Positions 9,021 to 18,972 of a DNA stretch of 41,105 nucleotides are shown piece by piece. Origin of the DNA: an uncultured Pseudacidovorax sp. (GTDB lineage Bacteria > Pseudomonadota > Gammaproteobacteria > Burkholderiales > Burkholderiaceae_C); contig NZ_CAJYES010000216.1 in assembly GCF_913773995.1 (NCBI RefSeq), forward strand, positions 1 through 41,105. Direction: 5' to 3'. The translations under genes were made by a program, and so were the position numbers. The notes under the pieces were generated by a model. That model was given only the letters and a program-made list of their open reading frames with translations, did no database searches and was not told where the DNA came from. Position 1 is the first letter of the stretch. Each line of letters begins with the position of its first letter.

Positions 9021-11168
9021 ATGGAACGCAAGATGCAGAAGCCGGCCGGGGGCGCCGGCCGCCACCGCGCCCGGTGGGGCGCCTGGGCCATGGCGATGGC
9101 ACTGGCCTGGCCCGCCGCGGGCGCCTGGGCGCAGGCCGCCGCGCCCGATGCCGAAGCCGCTGCCCGCCAGCAGGAGCAGGCCCGGCTGGCCGATTCGGAC
9201 ACGCTGCTGGCGCTCACGCAGGAGGGCGCCATCCTGTATTCGCAGGACAAGGTCAAGCTCAGCGCCTACCAGTACTGCAGCCAGGCCGTGTCGCTGGCCG
9301 AGGCGGGCGACTTCCGCCAGAGCGTGCGCGCCGCCAGCAAGGCGCTGCACCTGGCCGGCGCCACGCAGGACCCGGCCCTGCTGGCCGCCGCCAAGCGCGA
9401 CCTGGCCATCGTCTACAGCTATGCCGGCCAGCTGGAGAAGGCCGAGCAGTTCGCCCGCGAGGCGCTGCAGCTGCCCACGCGCGAGCCACAGCTCATCCGC
9501 GGTCCGGCCCTCAAGGTGCTGGGCGATGTGGACGCCCGCCGCGGCGACCTGCCCGGCGCCATCCGCAACTACGACCAGGCCCTGGCCGGCAGCTCGCCAC
9601 GCTATGCGCCACTGGTGCAGGCCTCGCTCGCCAACGCGCTCATCGACAGCGGCAAGCCCGAGGACCTGGCCCGGGCCCGCCAACTGCTCGACAGCCTGCC
9701 GCCGCAGCGCGACGCCTCGCTGACGGCGCAGGTGGACCGCACCCGTGCCAACCTGCTGCTGGCCGAAGGCAAGCCGGCCGAGGCCCGGGCCCTCTTCCAG
9801 CAGCTGACCACGCGCCGGGCCGGCACCGACGCCGGCTACTTCCAGCTCTGGGCCTGGGACGGCGTGGCCCGCAGCGAACTGGCGCTGGGCCGCAAGGCCG
9901 AGGCCGCGCAGGCGCTGGACCGCGCCCTGGCCGGCGTGGACGGCGTGCGGGCGCGCTTTCGCAGCGACGAATTCAAGATGGGCGTCTTCTCCGACCTGCA
10001 GCAGCTCTTCGAGCGCGCCGTGGGCCTGTACGCCGACATGGGCGAGCCGCGCCGCGCCTTCGAGGTCAGCGAACACAGCCGCTCGCGCGCCCTGCTCGAT
10101 GCGGTGCGCGGCCGTGCCCAGCTGGCCACCCAGGCCACCGCCGTGGTCGACCTGGCCAGCCTGCAGATCACTTTGGCACCCGACGAGCGTCTGGTGCAGT
10201 ACCACGCGCTGCCCGACCGGCTGCAGGTGTGGGTGGTCAGCAGCACAGAGGTGCGCAGCCAGAGCCTGCCGATCCGCCGCGATGAGCTGGTGGAGCTGGT
10301 CGACACCTTCCGCAACTCGGTGGTGCGCGGCCGTCGCACGGCCATCGGCAATGCCGACAAGATGGGCGCGGCGCTGATCGGCCCGCTGGGCCTGCAGCCG
10401 GGCCAGCGCGTCGTGGTGGTGCCGCACGGGCCGCTGCATTACCTGCCCTTCCAGGCACTGCGGGTCAATGGCCGCTACCTGATCGAGACCAACCCGGTGT
10501 CGGTCGCACCCTCCATGAGCATCGCTGTGCAACTGGCCCGGCGCACGCCGCGCGTCGATGGTCGGCTCACGGCCTTCGGCAATCCGCGCATCGAGGACAA
10601 GTACGACCTGCCCGGCTCGGTGGCCGAGGTCCAGCGGCTGGAGCAGCTCTTTCCACGCCACACCGTCTACATGGGCGCGCAGGCCACCAAGACGCAGTTC
10701 CGCCAGGCGGCCGGCGGCTCGCCGCTGGTGCACGTGGCCGCGCATGCCGAGGCCGACCAGGTCGACCCGCTCTATTCGCGCATCCTGCTGGCCAACGAGA
10801 ACGGGCGCCAGAACTTCCTGGAGGCGCACGAGATCCTGGAGCTGCCCATGCAGGGCACGGCGCTGGTCACGCTCTCGGCCTGCGAATCGGGCCTGGGCCG
10901 CATCGCCTCGGGCGACGAGGTGCTGGGCTTCACCCGCTCCTTCCTGTCGGCCGGCAGCAGCAGCCTGATCGCCTCGCTGTGGCCGGTGTCGGACGACGCC
11001 ACGGCGGTGCTCATGAGCACGCTCTACGGCGAGCTCGCCAAGGGCCGCGACCTGCAGCAGGCCATGCAGGCCGGCCAGCTGGCGGTGCTGCGCGATCCCA
11101 AGATGGCCCATCCCTTCTTCTGGGCCCCGTTCAACCTGATCGGCAACTGGCGCCTGACCGTCCAATGA
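9021..11168 (+). CDS. Exported TPR-CHAT domain protein (caspase-clan protease-like)
   Basis: A 715-residue protein. A signal peptide ends near AAGAWAQA (about residue 37). Tetratricopeptide-like helical repeats occupy about residues 60-330, including SVRAASKALHLAGATQDPAL and AREALQLPTREPQLI. A C-terminal CHAT domain runs from about 390 to 715. The CHAT catalytic dyad is visible as His575 in VHVAAHAEAD and Cys621 in TLSACESGLG, with the conserved SLWPVSDDAT and FFWAPFNLIG following. CHAT proteins are caspase-fold cysteine proteases; some are partners in regulated proteolysis. The signal peptide puts it in the periplasm. Its stop overlaps the tpsB start (ATGA), so a shared role with the two-partner secretion pair is likely, but substrate and role are unknown. 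An alternative ATG lies four codons in. Confidence 0.9.
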   Translation: MERKMQKPAGGAGRHRARWGAWAMAMALAWPAAGAWAQAAAPDAEAAARQQEQARLADSDTLLALTQEGAILYSQDKVKLSAYQYCSQAVSLAEAGDFRQSVRAASKALHLAGATQDPALLAAAKRDLAIVYSYAGQLEKAEQFAREALQLPTREPQLIRGPALKVLGDVDARRGDLPGAIRNYDQALAGSSPRYAPLVQASLANALIDSGKPEDLARARQLLDSLPPQRDASLTAQVDRTRANLLLAEGKPAEARALFQQLTTRRAGTDAGYFQLWAWDGVARSELALGRKAEAAQALDRALAGVDGVRARFRSDEFKMGVFSDLQQLFERAVGLYADMGEPRRAFEVSEHSRSRALLDAVRGRAQLATQATAVVDLASLQITLAPDERLVQYHALPDRLQVWVVSSTEVRSQSLPIRRDELVELVDTFRNSVVRGRRTAIGNADKMGAALIGPLGLQPGQRVVVVPHGPLHYLPFQALRVNGRYLIETNPVSVAPSMSIAVQLARRTPRVDGRLTAFGNPRIEDKYDLPGSVAEVQRLEQLFPRHTVYMGAQATKTQFRQAAGGSPLVHVAAHAEADQVDPLYSRILLANENGRQNFLEAHEILELPMQGTALVTLSACESGLGRIASGDEVLGFTRSFLSAGSSSLIASLWPVSDDATAVLMSTLYGELAKGRDLQQAMQAGQLAVLRDPKMAHPFFWAPFNLIGNWRLTVQ

Positions 11169-12841
11169 AGCCCGCCATGACCTCATCCTTCGCGATCCGT
11201 GCAACGGCACTGGCCGCCGCGTTGACGGCCATGGCGCCCGCGCTGGCGCAGCAGCAGCTGGTGCCCGTGCAGCCGCCGTGCAACAGCTGCGCCGCACCGT
11301 CCGCGCAGACGCCCCAGGCCCTGCCCGCGGCACCAGTCGCGCCCGCCGTCTCCTTTCGCCTGAACGACCTGCGCCTCACGGGCGCCGAGGCCCTGTCGGC
11401 CGAGGACCTGCGCGAGATCACCGCGCCCTACGTCGGCCGCGATGTCACGCTGGCCGACCTGGAGCAGCTGGCCCAGGCCATCACCGACCGCTACCACGCC
11501 CGCGGCTACTTCCTGGCCCAGGCGGTGGTGCCGGTGCAGACGGTGCAGAACGGCGTGGTGGAGATCAGCATCGCCGAAGGCCGCATCGGCAAGGTCGATG
11601 TGCAGGTGGCACCCGAGGCCCCCACCAGCGAGGCGCGCGTGCGCGGCTTCCTGGCCGCGCTGCAGCCCGGCGCGGCCGTGAGCGCGCCGGCCTACGAGCG
11701 CGCCATGCTGCTGCTGTCCGACCAGCCCGGCATCGCCGTCGGCTCCGGGCTGCAGGAAGGCAGCCAGCCCGGCACCACCGACCTGGCGGTGGAGGTGAAC
11801 CCCGGCTCGCGCTTTTCCTTCAGCGCCGATGCCGACAACCATGGCACCAAGGAGTCGGGCCGCTACCGCGTGGGCGGCTCGCTGCGCTGGAACAGCCCGC
11901 TGGGCATCGGCGACAACCTGGACCTGCGGGCCATGGTGTCGAACAACGACGCGCTGCAGCTGGGCCGCATCGCCTACGAAGTGCCGCTGGGCACGAGCGG
12001 CCTGCGCCTGGGCGCGGGACTGGCGCGCATCGACTACCAGCTGGACGGCCAGTTCGCCGTGCTGGGTGCGCAAGGCAAGGCCGACGTGGCCGACCTTTCG
12101 CTCTTCTACCCGGTGATCCGCCAGCGGCGGCAGAACCTCTTCCTGCGCCTGTCGGTGGACACCAAGCGGCTGACGGACGAATACACCACCGTGGCCTTCG
12201 AAGGCCGCAAGCGCGTCAGCGGCACCGGCCTGGGCTGGACCTGGGAGCTGCGCGACGACTGGCTGGGCGGCGGCTACTGGGCCAGCTCGGGCACGGCCTA
12301 CCGCGGCAGTCTGTCGATCCGCGAGGCGGGCCTGCTGGCGGCCGACCAGGCGCTGGGCGGCCCGCGCACCGAGGGCAGCTTCTCCAAGCTCACCTTCCAG
12401 GCTTCGCGCCTGCAGTCGGTGCTGCCGGAGCATTCGCTCTACCTGGCCCTGGGCGGCCAGTGGGCCAGCAAGAACCTCGATGCCTCCGAGAAGCTGAGCC
12501 TGGGCGGCGCGCGCGCCGTGCGCGCCTATCCCTCGGGCGAGGTGCTGGTGGACCAGGGCCTGATCGGCACCGTCGAATGGCGCTGGTCCGCCACCTCGGA
12601 GCTGACGCCCTTCGTCTTCTACGACGCGGCCCGCGGCCGGCCGCAGAAGACGCCGGGCCTGTTCGACACCACCCCCACCAGCCGCAGCCTGCGCGGTGCC
12701 GGCATCGGCCTGCAATGGGTGCGCGCCGGCAACTTCTCGATCAATGCCTCGCTGGCCTGGCGCGCCGGCACGCCCGCGGCCGTCACCGACGGCGGTGGAC
12801 GCAATCCGCGGCTGTACGTGCAGCTGCAGAAATCCTTCTGA
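11165..12841 (+). CDS. ShlB/FhaC/HecB-family two-partner secretion transporter (TpsB)
   Basis: A 558-residue outer-membrane Omp85-superfamily protein. A signal peptide ends near APALAQQ. A short linker with a CNSC pair (about residues 38-41) follows, then POTRA domains (about 58-200; FRLNDLRLTGAEALSAEDL, then DRYHARGYFLAQAVVPVQ). From about 205 to the end is a 16-strand-type barrel closing with LYVQLQKSF, the terminal phenylalanine typical of outer-membrane barrels. It should secrete the adjacent TpsA protein across the outer membrane. It is coupled to the CHAT gene by a 4-bp ATGA overlap and lies 40 bp before tpsA. Confidence 0.93.
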   Translation: MKPAMTSSFAIRATALAAALTAMAPALAQQQLVPVQPPCNSCAAPSAQTPQALPAAPVAPAVSFRLNDLRLTGAEALSAEDLREITAPYVGRDVTLADLEQLAQAITDRYHARGYFLAQAVVPVQTVQNGVVEISIAEGRIGKVDVQVAPEAPTSEARVRGFLAALQPGAAVSAPAYERAMLLLSDQPGIAVGSGLQEGSQPGTTDLAVEVNPGSRFSFSADADNHGTKESGRYRVGGSLRWNSPLGIGDNLDLRAMVSNNDALQLGRIAYEVPLGTSGLRLGAGLARIDYQLDGQFAVLGAQGKADVADLSLFYPVIRQRRQNLFLRLSVDTKRLTDEYTTVAFEGRKRVSGTGLGWTWELRDDWLGGGYWASSGTAYRGSLSIREAGLLAADQALGGPRTEGSFSKLTFQASRLQSVLPEHSLYLALGGQWASKNLDASEKLSLGGARAVRAYPSGEVLVDQGLIGTVEWRWSATSELTPFVFYDAARGRPQKTPGLFDTTPTSRSLRGAGIGLQWVRAGNFSINASLAWRAGTPAAVTDGGGRNPRLYVQLQKSF

Positions 12842-12881
12842 CCGGCCGCGGCACCCGGCGCTTTATCCAAGAGGCCTCGCC

Positions 12882-15800
12882 ATGAGCTCCCGACATCCCT
12901 CTTCTTCCGCCGCCGCGGCGCGCCACTGGCGCCTGCGTCCCCTGGCGCTGTCGTTGCTGTGCATGGGCGCCGGCTCGGCCATCGCCCAGCTCGCGCCGCT
13001 GACGCTGCCGGCGATCGCCCCGGGCCTGGGTTCGCTGCGCGGCGTCGCCATCACCGCGCAGAACCCGGCGGCCGGCACCATGACGCTGACGCAGAGCCAG
13101 GCCCGCGCCATCGCGCAGTGGACGAGCTTTTCCATCGGCTCGGGCGCGGCCGTCAACATCGTGCAGCCCACGGCCGCCTCGGTGCTGCTCAACCGCGTGA
13201 CCGGCGGCAATCCGTCTGAGATCGCGGGCCAGCTCACGGCCAACGGCCGGGTGTTCCTGGTCAACCCCTCGGGCGTGCTGTTCTCGGGCACGGCGCAGGT
13301 CAACGTGGGCGGCCTGGTGGCCACCACGCTGGACATTCCCGACGCCAGCTTCATGCCCGCCGGGCGCGAGAACACGCCGCTGGGCCCGGGCGAGGTGCTC
13401 GTCTTCGAGCGCAACGATGCGACCGCCACGACCGTGGTCAACCGCGGCCGCATCGTGGCGACCGCGGGTGGCACCGTGCTGCTGATCGGCGCGGGCGTGA
13501 GCAACGACGCGGGCGGCACGATCAACGCGCCGGGCGGCACGGCGGGCCTGGTCTCGGGCCGCAAGGTGTCGCTGGACTTCGCGGGCGATGGCCTCACCAA
13601 CGTGGTGATCAATGCCGACGCGCTGGCGACCTCGGCCTCCGCCGCCAACGCGGGCCTGATCCAGGCCGATGGCGGCCGGGCGCTGATGCTCGGCGCCTCC
13701 AGCCGCACCGGCCAGCTGGTGGTCAACAACACCGGCATCGTGCAGGCCCGCAGCGTGGAGGCGCGCAACGGCCAGATCGTGCTGGGCGCGGGCCGCAGCA
13801 ACACGCTGCAGGTGGCCGGCGGCACCGTGGATGCGAGCGGCACGACGGCCGGCCGCAGCGGCGGCAGCGTGACGCTGTCCGGCGGCCAGGTGGAGCTGGC
13901 CGACGCGCCGGCCCCGGCCGTGCCGTCGGTGGCGCCCGCACCGGCCACGCTCGTGGATGTGCGTGGCGTCGCCGGCGGCGGCACCGTGGTGGTGGCCGGC
14001 CCGGTGATCAACGTGGCGCCCACGGCCACGCTCGATGCCAGCGCCACCGGCACGGGCAACGGCGGCAGCCTCAGCTTCAACAACGGGGCGGCGACGGTGA
14101 TGGCGGGCGAGACCGCTGCGCCCGGCACGGCCGGCCGCAGCAGCGTGCAACTGGCCGGCACGCTCAACGCCCGTGGTGCCGGCAGCGGCGCAGGCGGAAG
14201 CATCAGCGCCACGGCCAGCGCCATGAGCGCCGGGCTCGCCAGCGTCGATGCCGGCGGCGGCACCGGCGGTGGCGCCAACGGCCGCCTGACGCTGGCCGTG
14301 GGCGATCCGCGGCTGCTCATCTCCGCAACCGATCCAGGCTATGTCGCGGGGGCCACCGGCGTGGAGGCCAACACGGTCAGTGCCGCCGGCCTCGGCCGGG
14401 CATTGAGCCGAGGCACGGACGTGGTCCTCTCCACCGCCCAGCGCAGCGACGGCAGTGGCGTCACCTTCCAGGCCGGGGCCCTGACCGGGGGGGCGGGCGG
14501 TGCGCAGGTCGTCAAGACCGGCGGGCCCACCACCACGTTGCGCATCGACTCGGCCGGCAGCATCGACATGCTCGCCGGCAGCGCGGTCACCGCCACGGGC
14601 GGGACGATCAACGTCGACTTCAATGCCGATGCCACCGGCGCGGCGCGTGCCACCGCCGGCACCGTCGCGGCCTTTCCCTCCTTCAACGCCGACACGGCCG
14701 CGGCCATCCGCCTGGACGGCGCGCGCATCGATGCCAATGGCGGCAACGTGCGCTTCTTCGGTCAGGGCGATGCGGCGGCCGGCGTGGCGGTGGGCGGCAG
14801 CAACGGCAGCGGCGCCAGCGGCGCCTCCACGCCGGCGGACCGCTGGCGCCCCGGCGTCTACATCGGCAACAGCCAGGTGCTGACCAGCGGCAGCGGCCAG
14901 GTCAGCCTGGCAGGCCAGGGCCGCAGCTGGGCCGGCAGCGGCAGCTACACGGCCAGCGAAGGCGTGCTGGTGACGGCCGGCAGCACCGTGCAGGCGGGCA
15001 GCGGCGGCCTGGCGGTCAAGGGCACCGGCGGCGTGGCCGCGAGCGGCGTGCGGGTGGACGGCGCCTCGGCGCTGAGCTCGGCCGGCGCGGCCACGTTGAC
15101 CGGTGTGGCCAGCAGCAGCGCCACCGGCCAGCCGGGCGGCGGCATCGGCAACACCGCCGGCGTGCTGCTCAGCGGCGCACGGCTGCAGGCGCAGGGCAAC
15201 GTCGCGCTGCAGGGCACCGGCGGCAACTTCGACAGCATGCGCGCCAGCACCGACTTCACGGCCTTCCAGAGCACGGCGCAGGCCTCGCAGGGTGTGCAGA
15301 CGGTGTCGAGCCAGGTGGTGGCAGGGGCGGGGGCGCGCCTGGACGTCACCGGCACGGCGGGCAGCGGCGCCTTCTCGGCCGTGCGCAACCCGACGACCGG
15401 CGCGGTCACGATCCAGGATGGCGCCACGGCGCGCGCCATCGACATCGGCGGCGCGGTCGGTGGCGGCCTGCGCGCCGAGGGCGGCACGGTGAGCCTGCAG
15501 GGCGGCACGGGTGACGTGCGGCTCTCCAGCGACACCACCACCGTCGCGTTGCCCGCCGGCACGCCGCTGACGGCGCTGGTGGATGTTTCCAGCACCACGC
15601 GCGCGGGCGGCAGCATCGCCATCGCGGCCAACAACGTGCTGCTGCAGAACCCGCTGGGCACCGGCGCGCTGCTGGACGCCAGTGGCGCCGGCCAGGGCGG
15701 CAGCATCACGGTGCAGGGCACCAACGCCGTGGCCATGGCGGCCAATGCGCAGCTGCGTGCCGATGCGGCCTCGGCCAGCGGCAACGGCGGGCAGATCCGG

Positions 15801-18521
15801 CTGCTCGCGGGCCGCACGCTGCGCGCCTACGGTTCGCTGTCGGCCCAGGGTGGTGCCTCCGGCGGCAACGGCGGCGCCGTCGAGACCTCGGGCGGCACCT
15901 TCGACCTGCGTGGCATCCGGGTGAACACCGGCGCCAACGCTGGCACCGCCGGCACCTGGACCATCGACCCCTTCGACATCACCATCGTCAACGGCAATGC
16001 CGCCGGCACCCTGCCCACCAATCCCTATGACGCGGTGGCCACCTCGACGATCCAGGACGGCGACATCAACAACGCCCTGCTGCGCGGCAACGTGACCATC
16101 GGCACGGGCACAGGGGGTGCGGCCGATCAGGGCGACATCTTCATGAATGCCGCGCAGATCGTCTTCAACGGGACGGGCGCGCGCACCCTGACGCTCAATG
16201 CCAACCGCAGCGTGCGCTCCAACGGCCAGGCCAGCATCGGGGCCTACGGCGTGGGCTCGTCGATCAACGTGGCCTTCAATGCGGCCGCCACGGCGGGCAG
16301 CGCCGCGGTGGGCGGCGGGCAGGTGAGCTTCGACGGCCAGATCTACACCAACGGCGGCAACATCGCCATGAATGGCGCGTGGACCAACGACTCCAACGGC
16401 GGCACCAGCGTGAGCCTGGGAAACACCGCGGTGCTCGACACGCGCCAGGGCAATGCCCTGGTCTCGCCGGGCGCCTACAGCGGCGGCAGCGACGCGGGCG
16501 CGGGCGGCAATGTGCAGCTCACCGGCCGCAGCAACGCGGTGTCGACGGGCAGCTTCATCACCGCGGCCGTCAATCTCGACAGCACCCGCATCGCCACGGC
16601 CAGCGGCAGCGTGGACATTTTGGGCACCAGCAACCTGGGCACCGGCGTGCAGATCGCGGCCACCACGGCCACCGCGGGCATCCACACCACCAGCGGCGCC
16701 GTGCGCATCACCGGCGTGGGCAGCGCGGTCGCCAACAGTGGCAACGCGCCCGGCCATGGGGTGGTGATCGGCACGACCTTCGGCGGTGCGGCCTCGCTGC
16801 CGATGGTGGAGACGGGCAGCGGCAGCATCGCCATCACGGGCCTGCGCCTGACCGGCGGCGCGGCCGCCGGGGGCGACGGCGTGCGGCTGGAGAACGCGTC
16901 GCTGGTCACGAGCACCGGGGGCGGGGCGGTCACCGTGACGGGCGAGTCGCGCAACGCGGGCGGCGCCGGCATCCGCATCGTCGACGCCGGCGGCATCAGC
17001 GTGCCCTCGCCCGCCGGGCGCATTCAGTCCACCGGCCAGGTGGTGCTGCGCGCGGGTACCACGGGCACGGCCGATGCGCTGGTGCTGGGCACCGGCAGCC
17101 AGGTGAACGCCGGCACCACGCTCAATCTGCGGCCCGGCAGCGTCACGCTGACCGGCACGCCCGACACCTACACCGCCACGGGCGCCGAGCGCGGCGGCGA
17201 TGCCATCGCGCTGGGCGGCACCAGCGCCGCCGGCTTCGCCATCTCCGGCGACGAGTGGGCCCGCCTGGCGGCGCCGACGCGGGTGGTGGGCAGCACGGTG
17301 CAGTCCGGCGCCATCACCGTGGCCGGTGCATTGACGACCACCGGCAACCTGACGCTGCAGGCCGACGGCGGCGGCAGCATCGCGCTGCAGGCGCCGCTCA
17401 CGGTGAGCGGCACGCTGGGCCTGCTGGCCACCGGCGACATCGCGCAGACGGCGGCCGGCGGCATCACGGTGCCCACGCTGCTGGCGCGCTCCACCACGGG
17501 CAGCGTGCTGCTGGACCAGGCGGTCAACGACGTGGCGGCCAGCACGCTGGGCGGCAGTGCCGCCGGCAATTTCCGCTACGTGGACGCCAACACGCTGCGC
17601 GTGGGCGCCGTCACCGCCAACGGCTTCGACGCCGCGGCCAATGCGCCTGCGGCCGTGACCAGCGGCGCGTTGACGGCCGCCTCGGTGCTGGTGCGCACCA
17701 CGACCGGCGATCTGCTGCTGGACACGCCCGTGGTCAGCACGGCCGGCACCGACCTGGTGGCGGGCGCCACCTTCCAGAACGTGGGCAACCGCACCATCAC
17801 CGGCCCGTGGCGCATCTGGGCCGCGACCTGGGTGGGCGAGACGCGCGGCGGCCTGGTGGGCGGGCCGACGCTGCCCAACCTGTACGGCTGCACCTTCGCC
17901 GGCGCCTGCGTGCCGGCCTTTCCGACCTCGGGCAACCGCTTCATCTACACCGCCCGGCCGACGGCCACCATCACGATCGCCGACGCGACGCGGCAGGAGG
18001 CGCAGCCCAACCCGACCTTCAGCTATGCGCTGTCGGGCCTGATCCTGGGCGACGGCGGCGCGGGCATCACCGGCACGCTGTCGACCCCGGCGGTCACGAC
18101 CAGCCCGGCGGGTGTGTACGCGATCAACGGCACTTTCGCCTCGGCCGAGGGTTACCTGTTGAGCGTGCTGCCGGGTCGGCTGACGGTGACGCCTGCGCCG
18201 GTTCCGCCGCCCCCACCACCGCCACCGCCGCCGCCCCCTCCGCCGCCTGCGCCTGCCGCAGCGCCCGCACCGGTGGTGGCGGTCCTGACGCCCCCGCGGA
18301 CGGCGCCGCCGGATGTGGTGCGCGAGGACGTCAACACCTACACCTTCGACCGCAACATCGGCGGCCCGCCCATCTGCTATGCCACCGGCCCGCTGGGTGC
18401 GAGCCGCACGGCGCAGCAGGGCGACGACGTGCTGGCCCGCGAGTGGACGCGGGTGCGTTCGCGGCCGCAGCTCACGAGCTGCGTGGACACGGAGCGCAAG
18501 AACGGGTGTTCGGATTTCTGA
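12882..18521 (+). CDS. Filamentous hemagglutinin-like exoprotein (TpsA) with MBG-like, polyproline and Cys-containing tail
   Basis: A 1879-residue protein. An arginine-containing signal peptide ends near GAGSAIA-Q. The TPS secretion domain follows, with VFLVNPSGVLFSGTAQVNVG around residue 125 (the NPxG motif) and GGLVATTLDI. A long glycine-, threonine- and alanine-rich beta-helix runs to about 1640. An MBG-like domain (about 1700-1775; ATITIADATRQEAQPNPTFS) follows, then about 15 consecutive prolines and a charged tail with Cys1832, Cys1867 and Cys1876, ending CSDF. Two more cysteines (1670, 1676) precede the MBG-like domain. It is the secreted partner of the upstream TpsB; adhesin or biofilm function is inferred from the family. 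GAGGCC upstream gives a weak ribosome site. Confidence 0.92.
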   Translation: MSSRHPSSSAAAARHWRLRPLALSLLCMGAGSAIAQLAPLTLPAIAPGLGSLRGVAITAQNPAAGTMTLTQSQARAIAQWTSFSIGSGAAVNIVQPTAASVLLNRVTGGNPSEIAGQLTANGRVFLVNPSGVLFSGTAQVNVGGLVATTLDIPDASFMPAGRENTPLGPGEVLVFERNDATATTVVNRGRIVATAGGTVLLIGAGVSNDAGGTINAPGGTAGLVSGRKVSLDFAGDGLTNVVINADALATSASAANAGLIQADGGRALMLGASSRTGQLVVNNTGIVQARSVEARNGQIVLGAGRSNTLQVAGGTVDASGTTAGRSGGSVTLSGGQVELADAPAPAVPSVAPAPATLVDVRGVAGGGTVVVAGPVINVAPTATLDASATGTGNGGSLSFNNGAATVMAGETAAPGTAGRSSVQLAGTLNARGAGSGAGGSISATASAMSAGLASVDAGGGTGGGANGRLTLAVGDPRLLISATDPGYVAGATGVEANTVSAAGLGRALSRGTDVVLSTAQRSDGSGVTFQAGALTGGAGGAQVVKTGGPTTTLRIDSAGSIDMLAGSAVTATGGTINVDFNADATGAARATAGTVAAFPSFNADTAAAIRLDGARIDANGGNVRFFGQGDAAAGVAVGGSNGSGASGASTPADRWRPGVYIGNSQVLTSGSGQVSLAGQGRSWAGSGSYTASEGVLVTAGSTVQAGSGGLAVKGTGGVAASGVRVDGASALSSAGAATLTGVASSSATGQPGGGIGNTAGVLLSGARLQAQGNVALQGTGGNFDSMRASTDFTAFQSTAQASQGVQTVSSQVVAGAGARLDVTGTAGSGAFSAVRNPTTGAVTIQDGATARAIDIGGAVGGGLRAEGGTVSLQGGTGDVRLSSDTTTVALPAGTPLTALVDVSSTTRAGGSIAIAANNVLLQNPLGTGALLDASGAGQGGSITVQGTNAVAMAANAQLRADAASASGNGGQIRLLAGRTLRAYGSLSAQGGASGGNGGAVETSGGTFDLRGIRVNTGANAGTAGTWTIDPFDITIVNGNAAGTLPTNPYDAVATSTIQDGDINNALLRGNVTIGTGTGGAADQGDIFMNAAQIVFNGTGARTLTLNANRSVRSNGQASIGAYGVGSSINVAFNAAATAGSAAVGGGQVSFDGQIYTNGGNIAMNGAWTNDSNGGTSVSLGNTAVLDTRQGNALVSPGAYSGGSDAGAGGNVQLTGRSNAVSTGSFITAAVNLDSTRIATASGSVDILGTSNLGTGVQIAATTATAGIHTTSGAVRITGVGSAVANSGNAPGHGVVIGTTFGGAASLPMVETGSGSIAITGLRLTGGAAAGGDGVRLENASLVTSTGGGAVTVTGESRNAGGAGIRIVDAGGISVPSPAGRIQSTGQVVLRAGTTGTADALVLGTGSQVNAGTTLNLRPGSVTLTGTPDTYTATGAERGGDAIALGGTSAAGFAISGDEWARLAAPTRVVGSTVQSGAITVAGALTTTGNLTLQADGGGSIALQAPLTVSGTLGLLATGDIAQTAAGGITVPTLLARSTTGSVLLDQAVNDVAASTLGGSAAGNFRYVDANTLRVGAVTANGFDAAANAPAAVTSGALTAASVLVRTTTGDLLLDTPVVSTAGTDLVAGATFQNVGNRTITGPWRIWAATWVGETRGGLVGGPTLPNLYGCTFAGACVPAFPTSGNRFIYTARPTATITIADATRQEAQPNPTFSYALSGLILGDGGAGITGTLSTPAVTTSPAGVYAINGTFASAEGYLLSVLPGRLTVTPAPVPPPPPPPPPPPPPPPAPAAAPAPVVAVLTPPRTAPPDVVREDVNTYTFDRNIGGPPICYATGPLGASRTAQQGDDVLAREWTRVRSRPQLTSCVDTERKNGCSDF

Positions 18522-18561
18522 GCGTTGGCGAGTCGGGCTTGGCGATTAGCGCTTAACACCT

Positions 18562-18583
18562 GGCACTCGGCACTCGGCACTCG
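18562..18583 (+). repeat. Triple heptamer GGCACTC
   Basis: Three perfect tandem copies of GGCACTC begin 41 bp after the tpsA stop. A short simple-sequence repeat; no function visible. Confidence 0.8.
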
Positions 18584-18650
18584 GCGCAGGTGCTTCGTGC
18601 CCAGGGTTGGGCGGGTGGGGGCGGCTGGTGGCACGAGCCGCCGGGGCGGT

Positions 18651-18816
18651 AACCCGGCAGAGGACGCCGGCATGCGCGCTCCCGGTGCACGCTCGCGCTG
18701 ACCGGCTTGCCTCGCCAGACGGGTGCTCGCCTTCCATCGACGCGCCTGCCGCACTGCACGGCGCCGCGAATGGCACCTCCGCACGCACACCGGCGCCCTC
18801 CGCCTCGACGCTGCGC
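18651..18816 (+). repeat. Left arm of 166-bp inverted repeat
   Basis: This arm begins AACCCGGCAG and ends GACGCTGCGC. It aligns without gaps to the reverse complement of 19127-19292, with about 10 mismatches by eye (roughly 94% identity). The arms are separated by 310 bp. Confidence 0.9.
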
Positions 18817-18828
18817 GCGAGCCCTCCC

Positions 18829-18940
18829 GTTTTCGGGCCAGAGGTCTTTTGGCCTTCTGGGCTCTCGGGTCCTCTGGTCCTTGGGCGTCGGGGCTTTGGG
18901 GTTTTCGGTCTTTGAGGCTTCGGGCGTTGGGCTCATCGGG
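18829..18940 (+). repeat. A-depleted G/T-rich degenerate repeat tract
   Basis: Between 18841 and 18930 there are only two A residues in 90 bases. The tract is made of degenerate units such as CTTTGGGG, TTTTCGG, CTTCGGGCG and CCTTGGGCG. The strong strand asymmetry contrasts with all surrounding sequence. It lies inside the loop of the large inverted repeat. Confidence 0.7.
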
Positions 18941-18972
18941 ATCCTGAAGGTAGTGCGGGCCAGTCAACCCCA

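Noticed and set aside
12783-16757. Very long antisense open frame (over 1300 codons) opposite tpsA
   Set aside because: It is histidine-, arginine- and glycine-rich without any domain, and arises from high GC and the repeated GGC/ACC codon pattern of the real gene.
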